From Artemia franciscana (Eukaryota; Arthropoda; Branchiopoda; Anostraca; Artemiidae): a stretch of DNA of 64,000 bases. Below, one piece after another: positions 1 to 12,932 of the stretch. Location: the NCBI RefSeq assembly GCF_032884065.1, contig NC_088880.1, positions 31,089,298 through 31,153,297 on the forward strand. The letters run 5' to 3'. How positions within the stretch are numbered: the stretch's first letter is position 1; every line of letters begins with the position of its first letter. Made by a program: the position numbers and the translations under genes. Below the pieces are notes generated by a model. It was not told the origin of the DNA, ran no database searches, and saw only the letters and a program-made list of their open reading frames with translations.

Positions 1-24
1 ATATGTGTGTTTTCTGCATTTCAG

Positions 25-356
25 GAAATTTCAAGACCCACTCTACGTACAACGATATTCCCGTCCCATACGGAAACCCTTCAGCAGCTCTCCCTCCTGA
101 AACTTCTCACACATTAATAGCCCCAGTGCTAGAAAGCTTAAACCAGGCTGGAGCCCCCAACGCTCATATACAACATGTGGAGCAAGTAATATATTCAGCA
201 GACGGAGTGCCCGGCATTGGCCACGTTGAAGGTACAATTGAGCGATTAACTACGGTAGACCAAACCCCAAATATGCCTCCAAGGATACAATCTGGTTTTG
301 TTAAACCTGCGGAAGAAGCTTCAAACGGACAAAAATCGAGCATGCGCAGTGAATAG
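25..356 (+). CDS. Terminal coding exon of an unrecognised gene
   Basis: A pyrimidine-rich tract ending in CAG at 22-24 makes a good splice acceptor. The exon then stays open to TAG at 354-356, giving 110 codons after a split first codon (two bases, GA, complete it). The segment is clearly more GC-rich than the flanking DNA, as expected for coding sequence. The encoded tail is hydrophilic and rich in proline, serine and glutamate, with no membrane segment, no cysteine pairs and no catalytic motif that I can see. It starts NFKTHSTYNDIPVPYG and ends QKSSMRSE. It is probably the cytoplasmic or disordered C-terminus of a larger protein whose other exons lie to the left of the window. I do not recognise the family. 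The in-frame ATG at position 3 lies inside the intron and is not a start. Confidence 0.6.
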
Positions 357-823
357 CTTATTTTATTCTTCGTTTATTTTATCATTTTTGAACATTATAA
401 CCTGTATACAATTAGTAACTTTATTATTATTTTTTACATTTTATTCCTTAGCTTACGAACTACTTATGTATTGATACCAGAACTAAATTATTTCTATACC
501 AAAAATCGTAATTTCCTTAACGAAAATTGTTTGGTGCCCTGATAAGATTAAAAAGAGAAAAAAAGGTTTTAAATTAACATTTTAACATCCGTTTTTGCGC
601 CTTTTTTGGGGGTATTACAATTTGCATTTATCGTCTCTTTCTCATGTTCTTTTCACTTATTGTTATAGTCTAATGAAACTATAGAGCAATTTAAGGGTAT
701 TAAAGGCTTAGTCCGAACCCGAATAACCTTTTAGACACGAAAAACAAAATAATAGCATAAGGAAGTTTCCGAAATTAGTTTTTCTTTTTTCATGTTTTTT
801 GGAGAACGTTAATATTTGCATCA

Positions 824-829
824 AATAAA
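824..829 (+). promoter_or_regulatory. Candidate poly(A) signal AATAAA of the left-edge gene
   Basis: This is the first clear AATAAA after the stop at 356, followed within 30 bases by a T-rich stretch. The interval 357-850 would then be a 3' UTR of about 490 bases. It has no other recognisable content. Confidence 0.4.
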
Positions 830-900
830 CATAATGTAGGTATTCTTGTTTCCTTACAAATAATAGTTTAAGGCCCTGACAAGATTAATAAGCAGGATAC

Positions 901-904
<4 letters not shown>

Positions 905-976
<72 letters not shown>
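905..976. repeat. (TA)n microsatellite, about 36 units
   Basis: Uninterrupted alternating TA for about 72 bases, expected to vary in length between individuals. Confidence 0.95.
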
Positions 977-981
<5 letters not shown>

Positions 982-2807
982 AAAGTGCTCTGTTTTGTGG
1001 AATAGACAGATATCATTCTATGGTGGCTTAGGGAGCCCAGGAACAAGCCAAAAATTTTTCCTGTCGTCTGTTTGGAACAGTGAGTTTTTAGGTAAATAAG
1101 AATTTAAGGTAAAATTTTTTTACAGTGCATGGTCCTCCTCCCCCCAGAAATGAGGCCCTAACAAGGGCTGATAAACATTAGTCCTGATCGGCTTGACACC
1201 AACATCCGGAAGGTTGGGATGATCCCCATGCAGATAAAAAAATAGAAACATGTTGGTATCCCCCTCTCCCAAACAGGGTCCAATAAGGACCAATCTTTTC
1301 TTCATTGGCCACATGGATGCTTGCAAAGAATGGGAAAGGAAGCTCATTTGATTAGAAATTGAGAAGTTTTAGTGTAATTTTAAGTGCTACGTCCGCATTT
1401 CTAGGTTTATAATGAAAAATACTGTAAGATGGCTAGGCCATTTTTTAGGAATTATAGATGACACATTGCCACGGATTGTGCTTTTTTGCCACCAATCCAA
1501 TCTGCAGGCCAAAAAAGCAGGTTACCCGTGAATGGCATGAGAAGTGGTCATATGTTAGGCTTTTAAGAAAATTAAACCCTGGGAGGGGGTAAAGAGTAAA
1601 GCTTTGAATAGATTGGGGTGAGGGAAGAGTATACACAGCTTTGTTGACCTCAAGAGGCTTGAATGGTGCAGAGATTTGCTAGTAGTAGCTGCAAAAATTG
1701 ATTTTAGGGCAACAAGCCTCACTGCTGTGCCCTTTTTTATACCCGGCTCCCACTAAACCTATTATATTGGGTCAAAACTTTTAGACATCCATTTTGTTCA
1801 GAAACGTTGAAAAGTCTAGTAAAAATACATCTAAGGTAAAAATCGACCCCACAGGCCCAGTGGCAATGGCCCTAAACAATGAAAATAATCCATTTACCTC
1901 AGATACGTTTTACTAGAAAAAATGGCTATGTTTGGTTTTGGCTGTCTGATCAGCTACGAGCTCTTAGGGGTTGTTTGCTAGGCTAGTTTCCCGAGCTCCC
2001 CTCTGGAAATGACAAGCATCAGATCTTTTTATACTATCCGCAGTATCTCCTGAATGCCTCAGGGGATCGAAAACAATGGTGATGGTAATGGTAGATGGCT
2101 TACCTAAGCTATGGATGCCACGTCCTGATTTTGTTTAAACAATAGTTTTAACGGGAGCTGTGCCTGTCATTATCAGGTTCAAATTTGGGTTGACTCCATA
2201 GAATATATTAGGGGATTCAGTTGAAACTTTCGGGAATTTTTTGGAGAAATTCTCAAACTCTCAATTGGAGGAGGGGCCAGAGGAAATCGAAAGACGCTTT
2301 GTGTATCCAGGTCATTAAAATAGTATATCTGCAATACATCAAGAAAGATTTGAAGGATGGAATTGAAAATTTTAGGGACTGTTGGGGGAAGGAACGGAAA
2401 AAGGAGCATGAAAAGTTCGAACTTTGTTTTTGAAGAGGGGGAAGGGACTAAACAATTCTTATATTCAATCCACCAAATGTTTGTACTATAACCTCTTATG
2501 AAACGTTCAATCTGTGTGAGATTAAACAGTAAAGTAAATGACACTGCTGTTACCAGGTTATCAAAATGGAATACTTGCAAAATCTCCGGAACAACTTAGG
2601 GTGTCCCGTTGGAACAATTATAGACTTAAGCGAAAAATATCCCCCCACAGAAAATACCCTTCGGACAATAACCCCTGAAAAACAAGGGAAAAATTAAGGG
2701 AGGGGTCAAATGGGCAAACAACCGTAAAGAGTAGGGGATTGAAGTGGTGGTAGCCTGCTTTTATTCGGAACACTTTACTTGGGTTTTAAGTTTCAATAAA
2801 CTAAAAA
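977..2807. other. Intergenic DNA, no gene recognised
   Basis: I see no exon with both coding character and splice borders. Parts around 2170-2260 and 2560-2640 (cues such as 'TTGAAACTTTCGGG' and 'CTTAGGGTGTCC') resemble the degenerate tandem repeat at 33205-33960, so this is probably old repeat DNA. The open frames here on both strands are short and low-complexity. Confidence 0.4.
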
Positions 2808-3190
2808 ATGCAGTATTTCCGTCTAATGTTCCAGAGTCTTAGAGGCAGCTAAAGATCTCAGGTGCGTACAAAGGAAGAAGAAAACATAAATTAAGGTAGA
2901 AGAGGAAGAAGAAAAACATTACGAAGAAAAAGAAGGAAACAATTCTTTGAGAAAAAGTTTAGCATTTACTTCTAGTTTTGTTGAATATTTTAATTTTTCT
3001 TGTTTTTTTTTAATGTATTTTTGCAAAAAAATTGCTGCAAAAAAATACTGCAAAAAAATCGCTGCAAAAAAATACTGCAAAAGAATTGCAGTATTTCCGC
3101 CTAGCAATCCAGTCTTGAAGGTAACTAAAGGGTTTACTTCTAGTTTTTGTTGAATATTTTAATTTTTCTTGTTTCTTTAATGTATTTTTG
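2808..3190. repeat. Imperfect direct duplication with a CTGCAAAAAAAT microrepeat
   Basis: The stretch 'GCAGTATTTCCG' plus about 45 bases at 2810-2860 recurs at 3086-3130. The downstream block 'TTACTTCTAGTTTTGTTGAA' at 2965-3025 recurs at 3134-3190. Between them lie four to five copies of a 14-15-base unit, GCTGCAAAAAAATACT. The pattern fits a tandem duplication whose junction then expanded. Confidence 0.7.
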
Positions 3191-4651
3191 TACCAAGCAT
3201 GAACTGCTTATTTTGCATTTTGGTAATGATAAAAAAGATATGACAAACTTGGAGCAATAGAAAATGAGCTGGCTGGGTCATGGTTCTTGAAGTATTGGGA
3301 GATGCTTAACTGAAATACAATTTGACGAGTTACAGGTGAATTCACGCTGACGAAAAAGTTGTAAATAATAAATATTTTTTCGCCAGTGTGTATTCGCTTG
3401 TGAAGTTTGAACGATGAGGACAAATTGAAGATTGTCTGGAGACTTGTGAGCCAGAAACTACATAAGGTAACCAGTATATCCAGTTAGCACCTTTGGCTTT
3501 TGATTTTTTTTTTTTTTTTTTTTTTTTTACGATACATAGTTTTGAATTATGTTTTTGAAATTTGAATTGTTAAATATATATAATAACATGTTTATAGGTA
3601 TGTTTCTTGGACAGATAGTTGTTTTACGATCATTAGAGTGGACATGGGTGCCGACAGGGGGGAGGGCAGGGGGGTCATGCCCCCCCCCCTGGAAATTTGG
3701 GACTATAAAGTAATTATAAGGAAACCAAAGGAAAGACAGCAGAATAGGGAAAAACCATGGAAACAATGATTGTTGCCCTATTGTTGGCTGCCTGCCAACG
3801 GATTTTGACCCTTAATAAGGAAAATATAAGCTCTAATTTGTGACTGAGTGAACCCTAGCCAGTCTTCCACAAACAGTTTTTATCTTCAATCTGCATTTGT
3901 TTATTAGTAATTAGTGCAGTTACTAGAACACAAGAAAGTTCGTATAATTGTAGAAAACACAAGGAAAATAACTTATTAAGGGGCAATTTTGGTAAGAATA
4001 TGCCGTCAACTTTCACTTGAACTGCAAGAGTACCCATGAGCTGATATATGAAGCCGTTATAATCAGAAATATTTCCCCTGAATGGATACGTTTTTAGTGT
4101 TTTATATCATTTTTTTCAGGAGTGATTGTAGTTATCTAGTTGTCACTTTGAAAAGTATTTAATTTTTACAGTTATGAAGCATAAATGTGTCAAATATATT
4201 GGCTTTTGGTATTCAAAATTAAATTAAAAATATTGAATTTAGCATTTTTTTTTGATTTTTTAAATATTAGTTTCAATATTTTACTTTGAACAAACTACTT
4301 CGATAATGCGTTACTTGATAATGCCTTACTATAAACACTGAGTATAAAAGCATTAAATATTTTGGTGTTGGATAACCAAGTTCAAAACTGTCGATAGTGT
4401 TAAATATCGAAAAATATAATAAGATATAATAATAAAAATAAGAAGCGTTGAACATAGTCGCACGTCCAACGCTTCGGCGTTGCTCAACAGAACTGAATCC
4501 TGAGAGTAAATCTTTGTTTTGTAAGTAGTCTATTGTTTTGTATATTTTTTGTAATTACTTACTTTTTTCATTTTTATATACTTTCACTTTCATTGACATA
4601 CTTTTCCATTGCCTTTAGAAAAATTTTTGTCTCTAGGTTTCATTTAATAAA
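3191..4651. other. Intergenic DNA with poly-T and a C/G-run repeat
   Basis: Holds a 25-base T run (3504-3528) and a segment at 3640-3720 with long G and C runs (GGGTGCCGACAGGGGGG...). A related segment lies in the opposite orientation near 6280-6370, so it is probably a fragment of a dispersed repeat. No gene is supported. Confidence 0.4.
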
Positions 4652-5240
4652 GAAAAAAAAACTTTTCAACTGAAAGTAAGGAGCAACATTAAAACTTAAA
4701 ACGAACAGAAATTATCAAGTATACGAGGAGGGTTCCCCCCTCCTCAAGGTCTTGCTCTTCACGAATTAAACGACCCTTGTTTGAATTAAACGACCCTTGT
4801 GCTTCAGAAGTTGTTGGACAAAATTTAAACTTTAGCGGAAAGAGCAAGGTGCTAGGTCAATACGATTACCCATGGGAAAAAAACAATAAAAAAAAACAAA
4901 TAAACACGCACCCCGTGAATTTTCTTCTGGCAAAAATTTCAGATTTTTGCAGATATGAGATTACGAGCAACCTCTACTGTAGGTTCTTTCATACGCTGAA
5001 TCTGATGGTATGAATTCTATGACTTAAGGGGTCTTTCCCTCTTTTTTTTCAAAAATCAGACAAATTTTCTCGGGCTCGTAGCTTTTGATGGGTATGACTA
5101 AACTTATAAATTTAGAATCAGCATAATAAGCCAATACTTATAATATATATATTGGTATCAAATTTCCGTTTTTTAGAGTTATGCTTACTATTGAGATGGG
5201 TCGCTCTTTACTTGCAGTTCGTTACCATAAACTGTTTGAC
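4652..5240 (-). mobile_element. Non-autonomous repeat with a terminal hairpin, copy 1
   Basis: Reverse-oriented relative of the element at 16385-16745. It starts with an A-rich stretch and 'AACTGAAAGTAAGGAGCAAC', has the core 'AACGAACAGAAATTATCAAG' and a C-rich 'GGTTCCCCCCTCCTCAAGG' block, and ends with 'GGTCGCTCTTTACTTGCAGT' and a decayed hairpin (CAGTT..AACTG at about 5215-5234). It has no coding capacity. It looks like a family I associate with brine-shrimp genomic DNA. Confidence 0.65.
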
Positions 5241-5348
5241 TACCCATCAAAATCCAAACAGGGATCATTGAAATATTGATCGTTTTTTCTGCATTGCCAG
5301 AAGTATTATATTCACAAAACCTTACAGTTTCATGAAATGTAATTAAAC

Positions 5349-5480
5349 AGATAGAAAAGGTTTTTCAATTAAAGTAAGAAGCAAGTTGGAAACTTAAAAC
5401 AAATATGAATTACTCTGTATATAAGGGGGACTGTCCCCCTTCTCAACACCTTGCTCATTAAACAAAAGTTTTTTTAGTGT
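5349..5480 (-). repeat. Fragment of the same hairpin-ended repeat
   Basis: Shares 'AAAGTAAGAAGCAA', 'AACTTAAAAC' and the paired C-rich block 'GGGGGACTGTCCCCC' with the copy at 4652. The rest of the element is missing or unrecognisable. The flanking 5480-6370 is AT-rich with no gene. Confidence 0.5.
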
Positions 5481-6378
5481 TTAAAATTTTTTTTCAAATT
5501 GCGAATTTTCTTGAAAAATCTGGAAAAAAGCCAAATTTCACAATAAACGTAAGGAGCTAAGGAGGAGATCTTCCCCTTCATACAAAGAATAATCTGTTGA
5601 AATAGGGTTTGAATCTGTTTCTTGCTTTCAGCTGAAAAGCTCTTTTTTTATTTAAGTTTTGATTATTTCCCAAATCCTACCCAGGCATAACCAAGATATA
5701 ATTTACATATATTACATACATTTTTTTATAGATTCATTGAAGTACTTCATATAAATATAAAAGGAAAAATAATACCATTTAAAATTAATGAAAACTAAGC
5801 TCCTAGTAGTATTTGCCACCCCAAAGAAATTTCCTGTCGGGGCTGACGATGACCTGCCTTGCCTTTTCCACCTCTGTGCTGGTAGATATGGGGAATTAAC
5901 ATATTAGCTGTATGGAAAAAATATTTAATTTATTTCTATTCCCCTCTACCTCTTTCAATATTTGTCTAAAGCCTCTTGAAAAGTAAGCAGCTTGACCATT
6001 AAAATGTATTTTTGTAGGAATCTACTCTATACCCACCTAAACAATGACTCCCCCCCTTCATTATAGCTGATACACAATTAAAGATCACCAAACGTAGCCT
6101 AATTTCATTACAAATAAAGCGAATCAACTTGATTGAATCCAGTACTGTCACTGTGTGGCATTACTTCTTTTGTAACTGGGAAGCTAAAATATAGTTATTG
6201 ATGCTTCCAAATCAATTAGCTTCTCAGGATTTCAAATTGATTGCAAATTCGTCCTCCTCAGGGTAAAGTCGTAGTTTGGTGCCCTTATCCACCTAACCTG
6301 TCACCCAGTCACCGCTGTTGTTTTGGCATCTGTCCCCCGGAAAATTTTCTGACGGCGCCCCTGAGAGTGGGACTGACA

Positions 6379-6532
6379 TTGGCGACACTTCGCATTTTTT
6401 TTTCAATGTAATAATAAGAATAATTAATTTGATTAGTATAATTAATATAACTGGGCTAATAATAAGTGTCTGATCTCAGTTCCTGACATACAAACGATTG
6501 CAAAGCTTGAAAAAAATGCCAAGTGTCGCCAA
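6379..6532. mobile_element. Short MITE-like element with ~26-bp terminal inverted repeats
   Basis: The left end TTGGCGACACTTCGCATTTT at 6379 is matched by the reverse complement of the right end (6507-6532), which reads TTGGCGACACTTGGCATTTT. One substitution and a one-to-two-base A/T-run difference separate the arms. The element is about 154 bp with an AT-rich core and no coding capacity. I see no convincing target-site duplication, so the superfamily is undefined. Confidence 0.65.
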
Positions 6533-7679
6533 ACGCTAAATGGCGCAAATGTACCACTCTTATAAGATACCCATACTCTTTGGTCAGAACATTAGAACCG
6601 AAAAGATTGACACGATGTGAAACCAAAAGGCATTGCATGCCATATCCTGCAAATCTGACCAAATATGTTGAATCGTGTTCACAGTCCTTTAGAACAAAGC
6701 TATGTAAATCAAACATGAATAACTGGTTGACCCACCTTCTTTTGTAGTATCTTGTTTTAAACTTAAGACGATTTAAGGTTAATATCGTCTATTTATTATT
6801 AAGCTCAGCTTAGCCATACTCACCCCACATTTGCCAGAAAGAAGTTAGAAATTGGAAATTCTGAGAAATATATTCAATAAAACTGAAGGTGAACGGCTTC
6901 TATTTAACTCCTTTATCAGTTGTTACTGGAACTGTGCGCCATCAGTCATCACACCAGGAAGGAGCTCCATTCAGATTAGCCTGAAGAAATCCACAGAGTA
7001 GATGGAAATTACTGAAGAAAATGATTATTTCTTTTAATTCCAAACTTCGGTTCCGAATATTTTTCCTGTGTACGTATTAATATTTTCGATTGAAATATGA
7101 AGTTGAAATTCCGTATTATTGGATGATTGTTTTATGGATTTGTTATTATTTTTTTCTTTTATATTTTTGTTTATCTATTACTATTTTTAATTCAGCTATT
7201 TTAATTTTTGATTTTTTGTTTAATATATAGGTTATAGTGACTTTATTTCGGGTTATTTGTAGTAGAATTATTTTAAATAGTGGAGTTTTTCTCTTTTTTA
7301 ATAGCTGTGTTAATAGATACAAAGTTAAGTGGACTTTCGTGCAACCACAAACCCTCATAAGTTTTTCCCCCCTCGAAAGTGTTGTTTAGTTTATTTATTT
7401 GTGAAAATAAAATCTTAATCTAAAATCTCTATTATATTCCAATATTAGGAAAACGTCAGTATAAATGTAAAGTGACCAGTAATGCACTTCTTGTCGTGTA
7501 TCGGATTCTTCTGATGAGGGGTTATGTCATAGTCTATTGGGCAAGTATGACTCGAACTGTGGGCGCTTTGAAAGGTAGAGAAAGATATGCTTGATGTTTT
7601 CCAAGAGAAACGTCTAAAGATATTCTAAGGTAGTCGTTTAACGAGGTAGAGGCTTACTCGTTATACTGACTAGGTAGAG
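6533..7679. other. Intergenic DNA, nothing recognised
   Basis: AT-rich and low in complexity, with short frames only and no splice-bounded exon. Confidence 0.4.
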
Positions 7680-7880
7680 CCTTGAAAATCAACGTTAAGA
7701 AGAGGAAGTCGCTTAGAGTAGGATAAACAAGGAGATGATGTAACTAGGATATCGATCAAGCGGATAGCAGGACCATTGCGTAACTGATTAATATGGCTGA
7801 TATAATTGAATCGTCTAAAGATAGTTTTAGGTATCAGTTTGACTAAACGCATATTAAAGAATATGCGTTGCAAAAAGTGT
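7680..7880 (+). pseudogene. LINE reverse-transcriptase C-terminal remnant (RTE-like)
   Basis: Around 7685-7870 the + strand gives a decayed version of the region after the catalytic YADD box in RTE-like LINEs: 'INVKK.KSLR.GI' followed by 'GDDVTLG' and, further on, remnants of the next block, with several stops. The same family is better preserved on the - strand at 34010-35900. It is a dead fragment. The flanking 7880-8690 shows no gene. Confidence 0.45.
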
Positions 7881-8689
7881 GGTTTGATCCTAATTGGTTC
7901 GATATTACTACAAGTGACAACCCGTCGCAGAACTAGGCTACTTTAGGCCAACACAACTGCCGGTCTCTACCTCTATTTAGAGCTGTACTATCTACTCCCT
8001 AGGTGAAGTTTCTACACTCTCTAAATATATTCTCATGACTTCTTCTCAATGAGAAGAATTCATAATTCTTCTAAATCGACTACTTCTAATTGGTGCATTA
8101 TACTTTTCATTTTGATCAAGCTAAATTGCCAGAAAGCACAATTTTTTGCGACATATTATCCTTCATCCGCTAAGCACGACGGATCTGTCTTAAACTTCCT
8201 TTCATTACAGCCATGTAAAGAGGTATCTTGGCTAGCAACTCTATTCAAGAATCCGAGTACACTTGTCTAGGATAATTTTTAGGGTTGTGTTGCAGGGGGT
8301 TCCCCACTAAAAATGAATAATTATTTCGAGTAGTAACTGATTTCTTGACATCGGCTAATCTCTGGTTACGACCCTTGGATCTGGGGCCCTACTTTCAAGA
8401 TCAGTGGAAAAGAGGCACTGAGCAAGCCTAGGCTGGTCTTAGTCACTAGATGTCTCACAACACTTGGCTATAGTCACATCAAAGAATTCGACATCCAATA
8501 CAAGCAACCCCCGGCCTATTAACTCCAACTCGTTATATATTCACGTGTAGAAACATACTACGACGAGTAGGCGACTTATAATAAAACAACATAACCAAAC
8601 AGAGGCTGAATAGCCCGAACTAAAACCAGAAGAACTCCATTACTGCACATTGTCGTAACACTATAAAAAGAGATAATAAAAGATCCCTC

Positions 8690-8885
8690 AGAGGCATTGA
8701 TAGTACTGGCGTCGACATCGGCGTCAGCGTTGAGCCGTCGATTCAGTTACTGGATCTTTTTTTTGCGAGGGCAAGTAGCGACCCTGTCGCCCAGCCTTGT
8801 GGCGGCGGGGACCGATCCCTGGGCCTCGTAGTCTCAAGCAGAGCATCAATCCACTGCAATATCACACGACTGGGTTGTTAACTGG
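8690..8885 (-). mobile_element. tRNA-derived SINE remnant, second family
   Basis: Read on the - strand, a polymerase III box A-like stretch (GCAGTGGATTGATGCTCTGC, 8858-8839) is followed at tRNA-like spacing by a box B-like GGGATCGGTCCC (8819-8808), then a GC-rich body. This block is far more GC-rich than its surroundings. It differs from the SINE at 25917. The internal promoter resemblance is the only support. Confidence 0.45.
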
Positions 8886-9649
8886 TCTTCTCGAGAGACG
8901 TCGCTCCTCATAGAATTGATAGTATTCAAACCTAAGCAGATCGGATATATAACTTAACCTCTGCACGGTAGCCTAGCTAAATCATTAAGTTTACTTTTTG
9001 AAAATTAAGAATAGAATAACAAAAGGAGTATATCAAAGAGAATTTAGGAGTGGCAGGTTTGGTGGTTTAACATAAAAAGATAGAGATGAAATAACTACTA
9101 ACCTTACCTAGAGTATAGCGTCTGGTGACTTCATCAAAAAGTAGCAGCTGAAAACTGGATATTCGATGTGGTTAATCAGCAGTACAATAGGATTAAAGCT
9201 GAAAGTGAAAAACTAAAAAAAATTTATTTTCAAGATCGCTTCAAGTCAAAATCCAGTTTTTACAAAATAGACCCAGGACACCTTGGGAAAACTTGAATTC
9301 AAAGTAGGCTAGTTGAATTGAAGCTGGCAGGCATACTGATGATTGAAATTTTACTTTTCTATCCTTCCCTGTATGTTAAAGTACCTAAAAAAAACAAGTA
9401 TGTAGCAATTTTGGGTCAAACAAAGTCACCAAACGTTAGATGGCGTTAATGCAAGCGCCAGTACCGATTCTAACATGCATCCTATTCTCTTTAGTGTATG
9501 TGTTCTTTTTAATTTGATGCTTCATAAGGAGTAAAATATACATTTTTGTAATATTAATAAAAAAAATACTTAATAAAATGGTAAAAATAGCGTAAATGCT
9601 CCTCCTGTCACTATTAGCATCAACTATAATGTGCTCGCTACACAAAACT
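8886..9649. other. Intergenic DNA, nothing recognised
   Basis: AT-rich with no coding signal. A short stretch at 9424-9455 (CCAAACGTTAGATGGCG) resembles 6529-6545 (CCAAACGCTAAATGGCG), perhaps a fragment of a shared repeat. Confidence 0.35.
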
Positions 9650-9800
9650 GTTCAAAGGTGGTTGGGGGGGGGGGGGGGGTTGCTGAGGGGTTGCCCACTG
9701 ATCCAATTTTTCCGGTTGGTTCTTTTTTTGCTTATATTTGATTCGAGAGGGGGCACTATAATTGATTTTCCCGAGCCCCACCAACCCTAGGAACTATTCT
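9650..9800 (+). repeat. Dispersed repeat with a G run, partner of 14950-15145
   Basis: Contains a G run of about 17 bases, then 'TTATATTTGATTCGAGAGG' and 'CCCCACCAACCCTAGGAAC'. The reverse complement of 14950-15145 carries the same order of blocks. No coding content. Confidence 0.55.
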
Positions 9801-11502
9801 GTCGCTACACACAGTGAAAGTCTCTCCATAATATATAGAAGAAATCGTTACAATTACATTGTTTTATTTGGCAGAAATATACAAAACAGAAAGGACGGAT
9901 TAATTTGTACATAGTTAAAGATATACACCGTACACATGCTAAATAAACAAGCAAAAATTGCAGTTTTATGCCCGGGTCACATTATAGTCGCACTTTTCGA
10001 TACAATAAAAATTACACACAACAGCACTAATTATGTATGCAATCAATAACTTCTTGAATTGAAACAACTTTCAAACACGAAATTTTTGGTTGACGAATCA
10101 GTCAAAAATTAAGGCGTAATTTTTTGAAACTAGAAAAGATGGACGCTTGAAGCAGCATATTTTTTTTTCTATTTGTAACAGGAATCCGACGCCTGACAAG
10201 AAGAGGCAGCATGAACAAAGTAGTTGAGAACAGTGATGGCAGTTTCAAACCAACTTCTTACCTTCCTTTCCGAAATACAGATATCGTCAAACCAAGAAAA
10301 ACCCCTTTCGTTCGTAAAATTTAACTTCTTTTCATCGACTGTGACTATGGTGTGGCTCGGGCATTAAATAAGGAGACTAAACTTTTCACGTTGAAGGTCA
10401 GATCAAGGCCATAGATTTTTTAACTGAATAGAAATCAGAAATATAGAACAAGCAATGCAACACTCGAAAAAATAATTAGTCACCATGAGCACAGACAAAA
10501 GTTAATTAATACAGAGATCCTATAAAGGTCAGGAATAGCGTCTCTTTAGGAGACATGCTAGAACAACAGAGAGACATTTTTGATTGCTAGTGTTATGCTA
10601 TTTTCATCGTTTTGTTGGAGTTTTTTGATAATTCATCCCCTCTCTTCTAATGGTCTCATATAACCTTAGGCTATGTAGAAAACAACTGATCCAAAACAAG
10701 AAAATATGTTTCATCGATACTTGCAGCATATTATAAAGAAAAAAATTCCGTGATTGTTTTTTTCAGTTTTTTTTTGCATAGCCTAGGGCTATAAGAAACT
10801 TAGAAGAAAGGCTCGAGCAAATTGCCAAAAACGTGAAAAAATTCTATAAAAATGAACACAAAATTAGCAATCTAACTAGAATGTGTCTCTTTTTGTTATT
10901 GGTCTCCATCTGAAGAGCCGCTATTCTTGACTTTCACCCATATGCCCAATTGGCCTATACTGCGATGTTGAAAAAAGGAGGCCGAGTATTTTACTGCCTT
11001 GAAGCTATTCATGATCGTACGGTATGTTGAAAAACAGTGTTGCCATGTCCATTAAGCGATCAATTCATTTAGAAATTTTCTTAGCAAATTTTATTTAACT
11101 ATAAATATTAAACTATCACTACTTGACAAGTTATTTTAATATTCTCGACATTCTTTTGTAAAGAATAAATGTTCTAAATAAGTTTTTTTTAACAGGCAAC
11201 GTTTCTAGAAGAAAATGAAGACAGGCGAGCGAAGGCAAAGGAACCTTAGGAGACTTTGGCTGGTACCATGGAGGAGAAAGCAAGGGAGCTCGTAAAAGAA
11301 CAAGCTCTCTTTAGCCTACTACAAATTATAAAGAGGTAGAGACTCTTTACTCAACAATAACTGGGACAACTATTGTCCTCAGTCGATTCTACAGTTTAAA
11401 TAATCTTTAAAAGAAAAATTTGAGAAAAAGAGAGGAAATTCTCGTAGAAAAAGCAAATTTTCTTTGAGCGAAGGCCTTCATGTCAGATCGCGATAAAAGA
11501 CT

Positions 11503-11532
11503 GCCATCTATTATTAATAAATAATAGATGGC
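11503..11532. repeat. Perfect 13-bp hairpin
   Basis: GCCATCTATTATT and its exact reverse complement are separated by four bases (AATA). Thermodynamically it is AT-rich and modest. It lies in the possible 3' UTR of the tetraspan gene. Confidence 0.7.
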
Positions 11533-12926
11533 GATTTATTATCTACCACTGATAGTAGATCGTCATCATATTTTAATAAATTTATTTAATTTATTATAAT
11601 AAGATAATTGATTATCACAATAAAAGAATTCATTCCCTTTCTTCTCCACATTTAAGTGTTAATACACATTTTTATTACCTTATTCGTGTTCTATCTTTAA
11701 ACGCATTCTAACCAAACAGCTATTCAGTTCTTTTAAACATCGACGAAAGAAAACTATGGCAATCGTAGTGCAAGCCTCTTCTAAACTACAGTAACAACAA
11801 AATAATTACTTCTTTCTTATTAGAGAAACCATGGATAATTGATTTTTATATTTGCTATCAGTTTAATAGAAAGATAGCCCCCCAATCCCCCCTCTGTGTG
11901 GATATAGCCCTAGGTTAAACACGTACTGATAAGAATCAAGATATCCAGTGAAGGTCATAAAATAAGACGGTAGAATGAATATGGGATTCAAGAATTAGCT
12001 TTATACCTAATCTAGAACTAAATAGGTATAATGGCAGAGATAAATGAACCACAAAGTGGAAATACTAATCAATATGGTTGTTTTGAAAACCTCAGTTTTT
12101 CAGTCAAAATTAAATTCACAGATAATTGTGTTTAAATTTTGTCACTCAAACACGATTTTGGCGTCAAAGTTCTAAAGGATTAACTCCAAATTGGACGTAA
12201 TTCGGGAGTGCAAGCAAAAAGTACAAATATTTTAACAGGAATTAAATCTAATTCTAGGATTTTTTATTTAAAATAAAGTAAATAAGTTTTTAATTCTGAC
12301 GCACAATCCCGATATTTTTCTCATAGCAAAGAGAATGTCCTCACCCAAAACAGAGTATTGCTTTTTTTTCAAATTTTCGAGAAGATAACCATTCCATCAT
12401 AGGACGGAATTCCGTCAATAGGATTCCCAGATTTTTCTTTCTTCTCTTTATTTCTCTATTTCCCGTTGAGTGTAGATTTTAGGTTTAACAGCTCTGCTAT
12501 GTCCGTTCTAAATATTGAATATGGAAAACGAATTGAATTTTTTTAGTATTGCAGATACAAGATCGTATCACGGAAAGTAAAACCGGTCAAAAAATTGCTA
12601 CCGAGACCATTGGACTTGCCATACGAAATTAGGGGAGATTCCCCTTAGCTCAGTTCTTATTTTTGAGTAAATACTAGATTTCGGCATATGACATTCGAAA
12701 TACATTGTAACTAACGCAAAATACATTTGTTTGATAACAGTGGCCGAATTTTTTTTTACACTTCCCAATATCGCTATTGATTTTTCTTAAGGCAGGGACA
12801 TAGGCCCTTCCACATTTTAAAGACGAGCAGAAAAATAAAGAAAATTAAACCACATTTGATTTAAAACTCATAAAATATTTTGTTTAACTTCATGTAAATT
12901 GTAAAATAAGAAAAAAAAATATCCAA

Positions 12927-12932
12927 TTTATT
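12927..12932 (-). promoter_or_regulatory. Nearest candidate poly(A) signal (AATAAA) of the tetraspan gene
   Basis: First AATAAA on the - strand, about 320 bases after the stop at 13251. An ATTAAA even closer to the stop (about 13232-13237) and later AATAAA motifs are alternatives. Confidence 0.3.

Noticed and set aside
2179..2580. 133-codon frame on the - strand
   Set aside because: Low-complexity, Phe/Ile-rich, no family resemblance, no splice or promoter context, and the other strand is equally open for part of it. It overlaps old repeat sequence.
6529..6545. Insulator-type (CTCF-like) site AACGCTAAATGGCG
   Set aside because: The resemblance is partial, and the same string near 9424-9455 suggests a repeat fragment instead.
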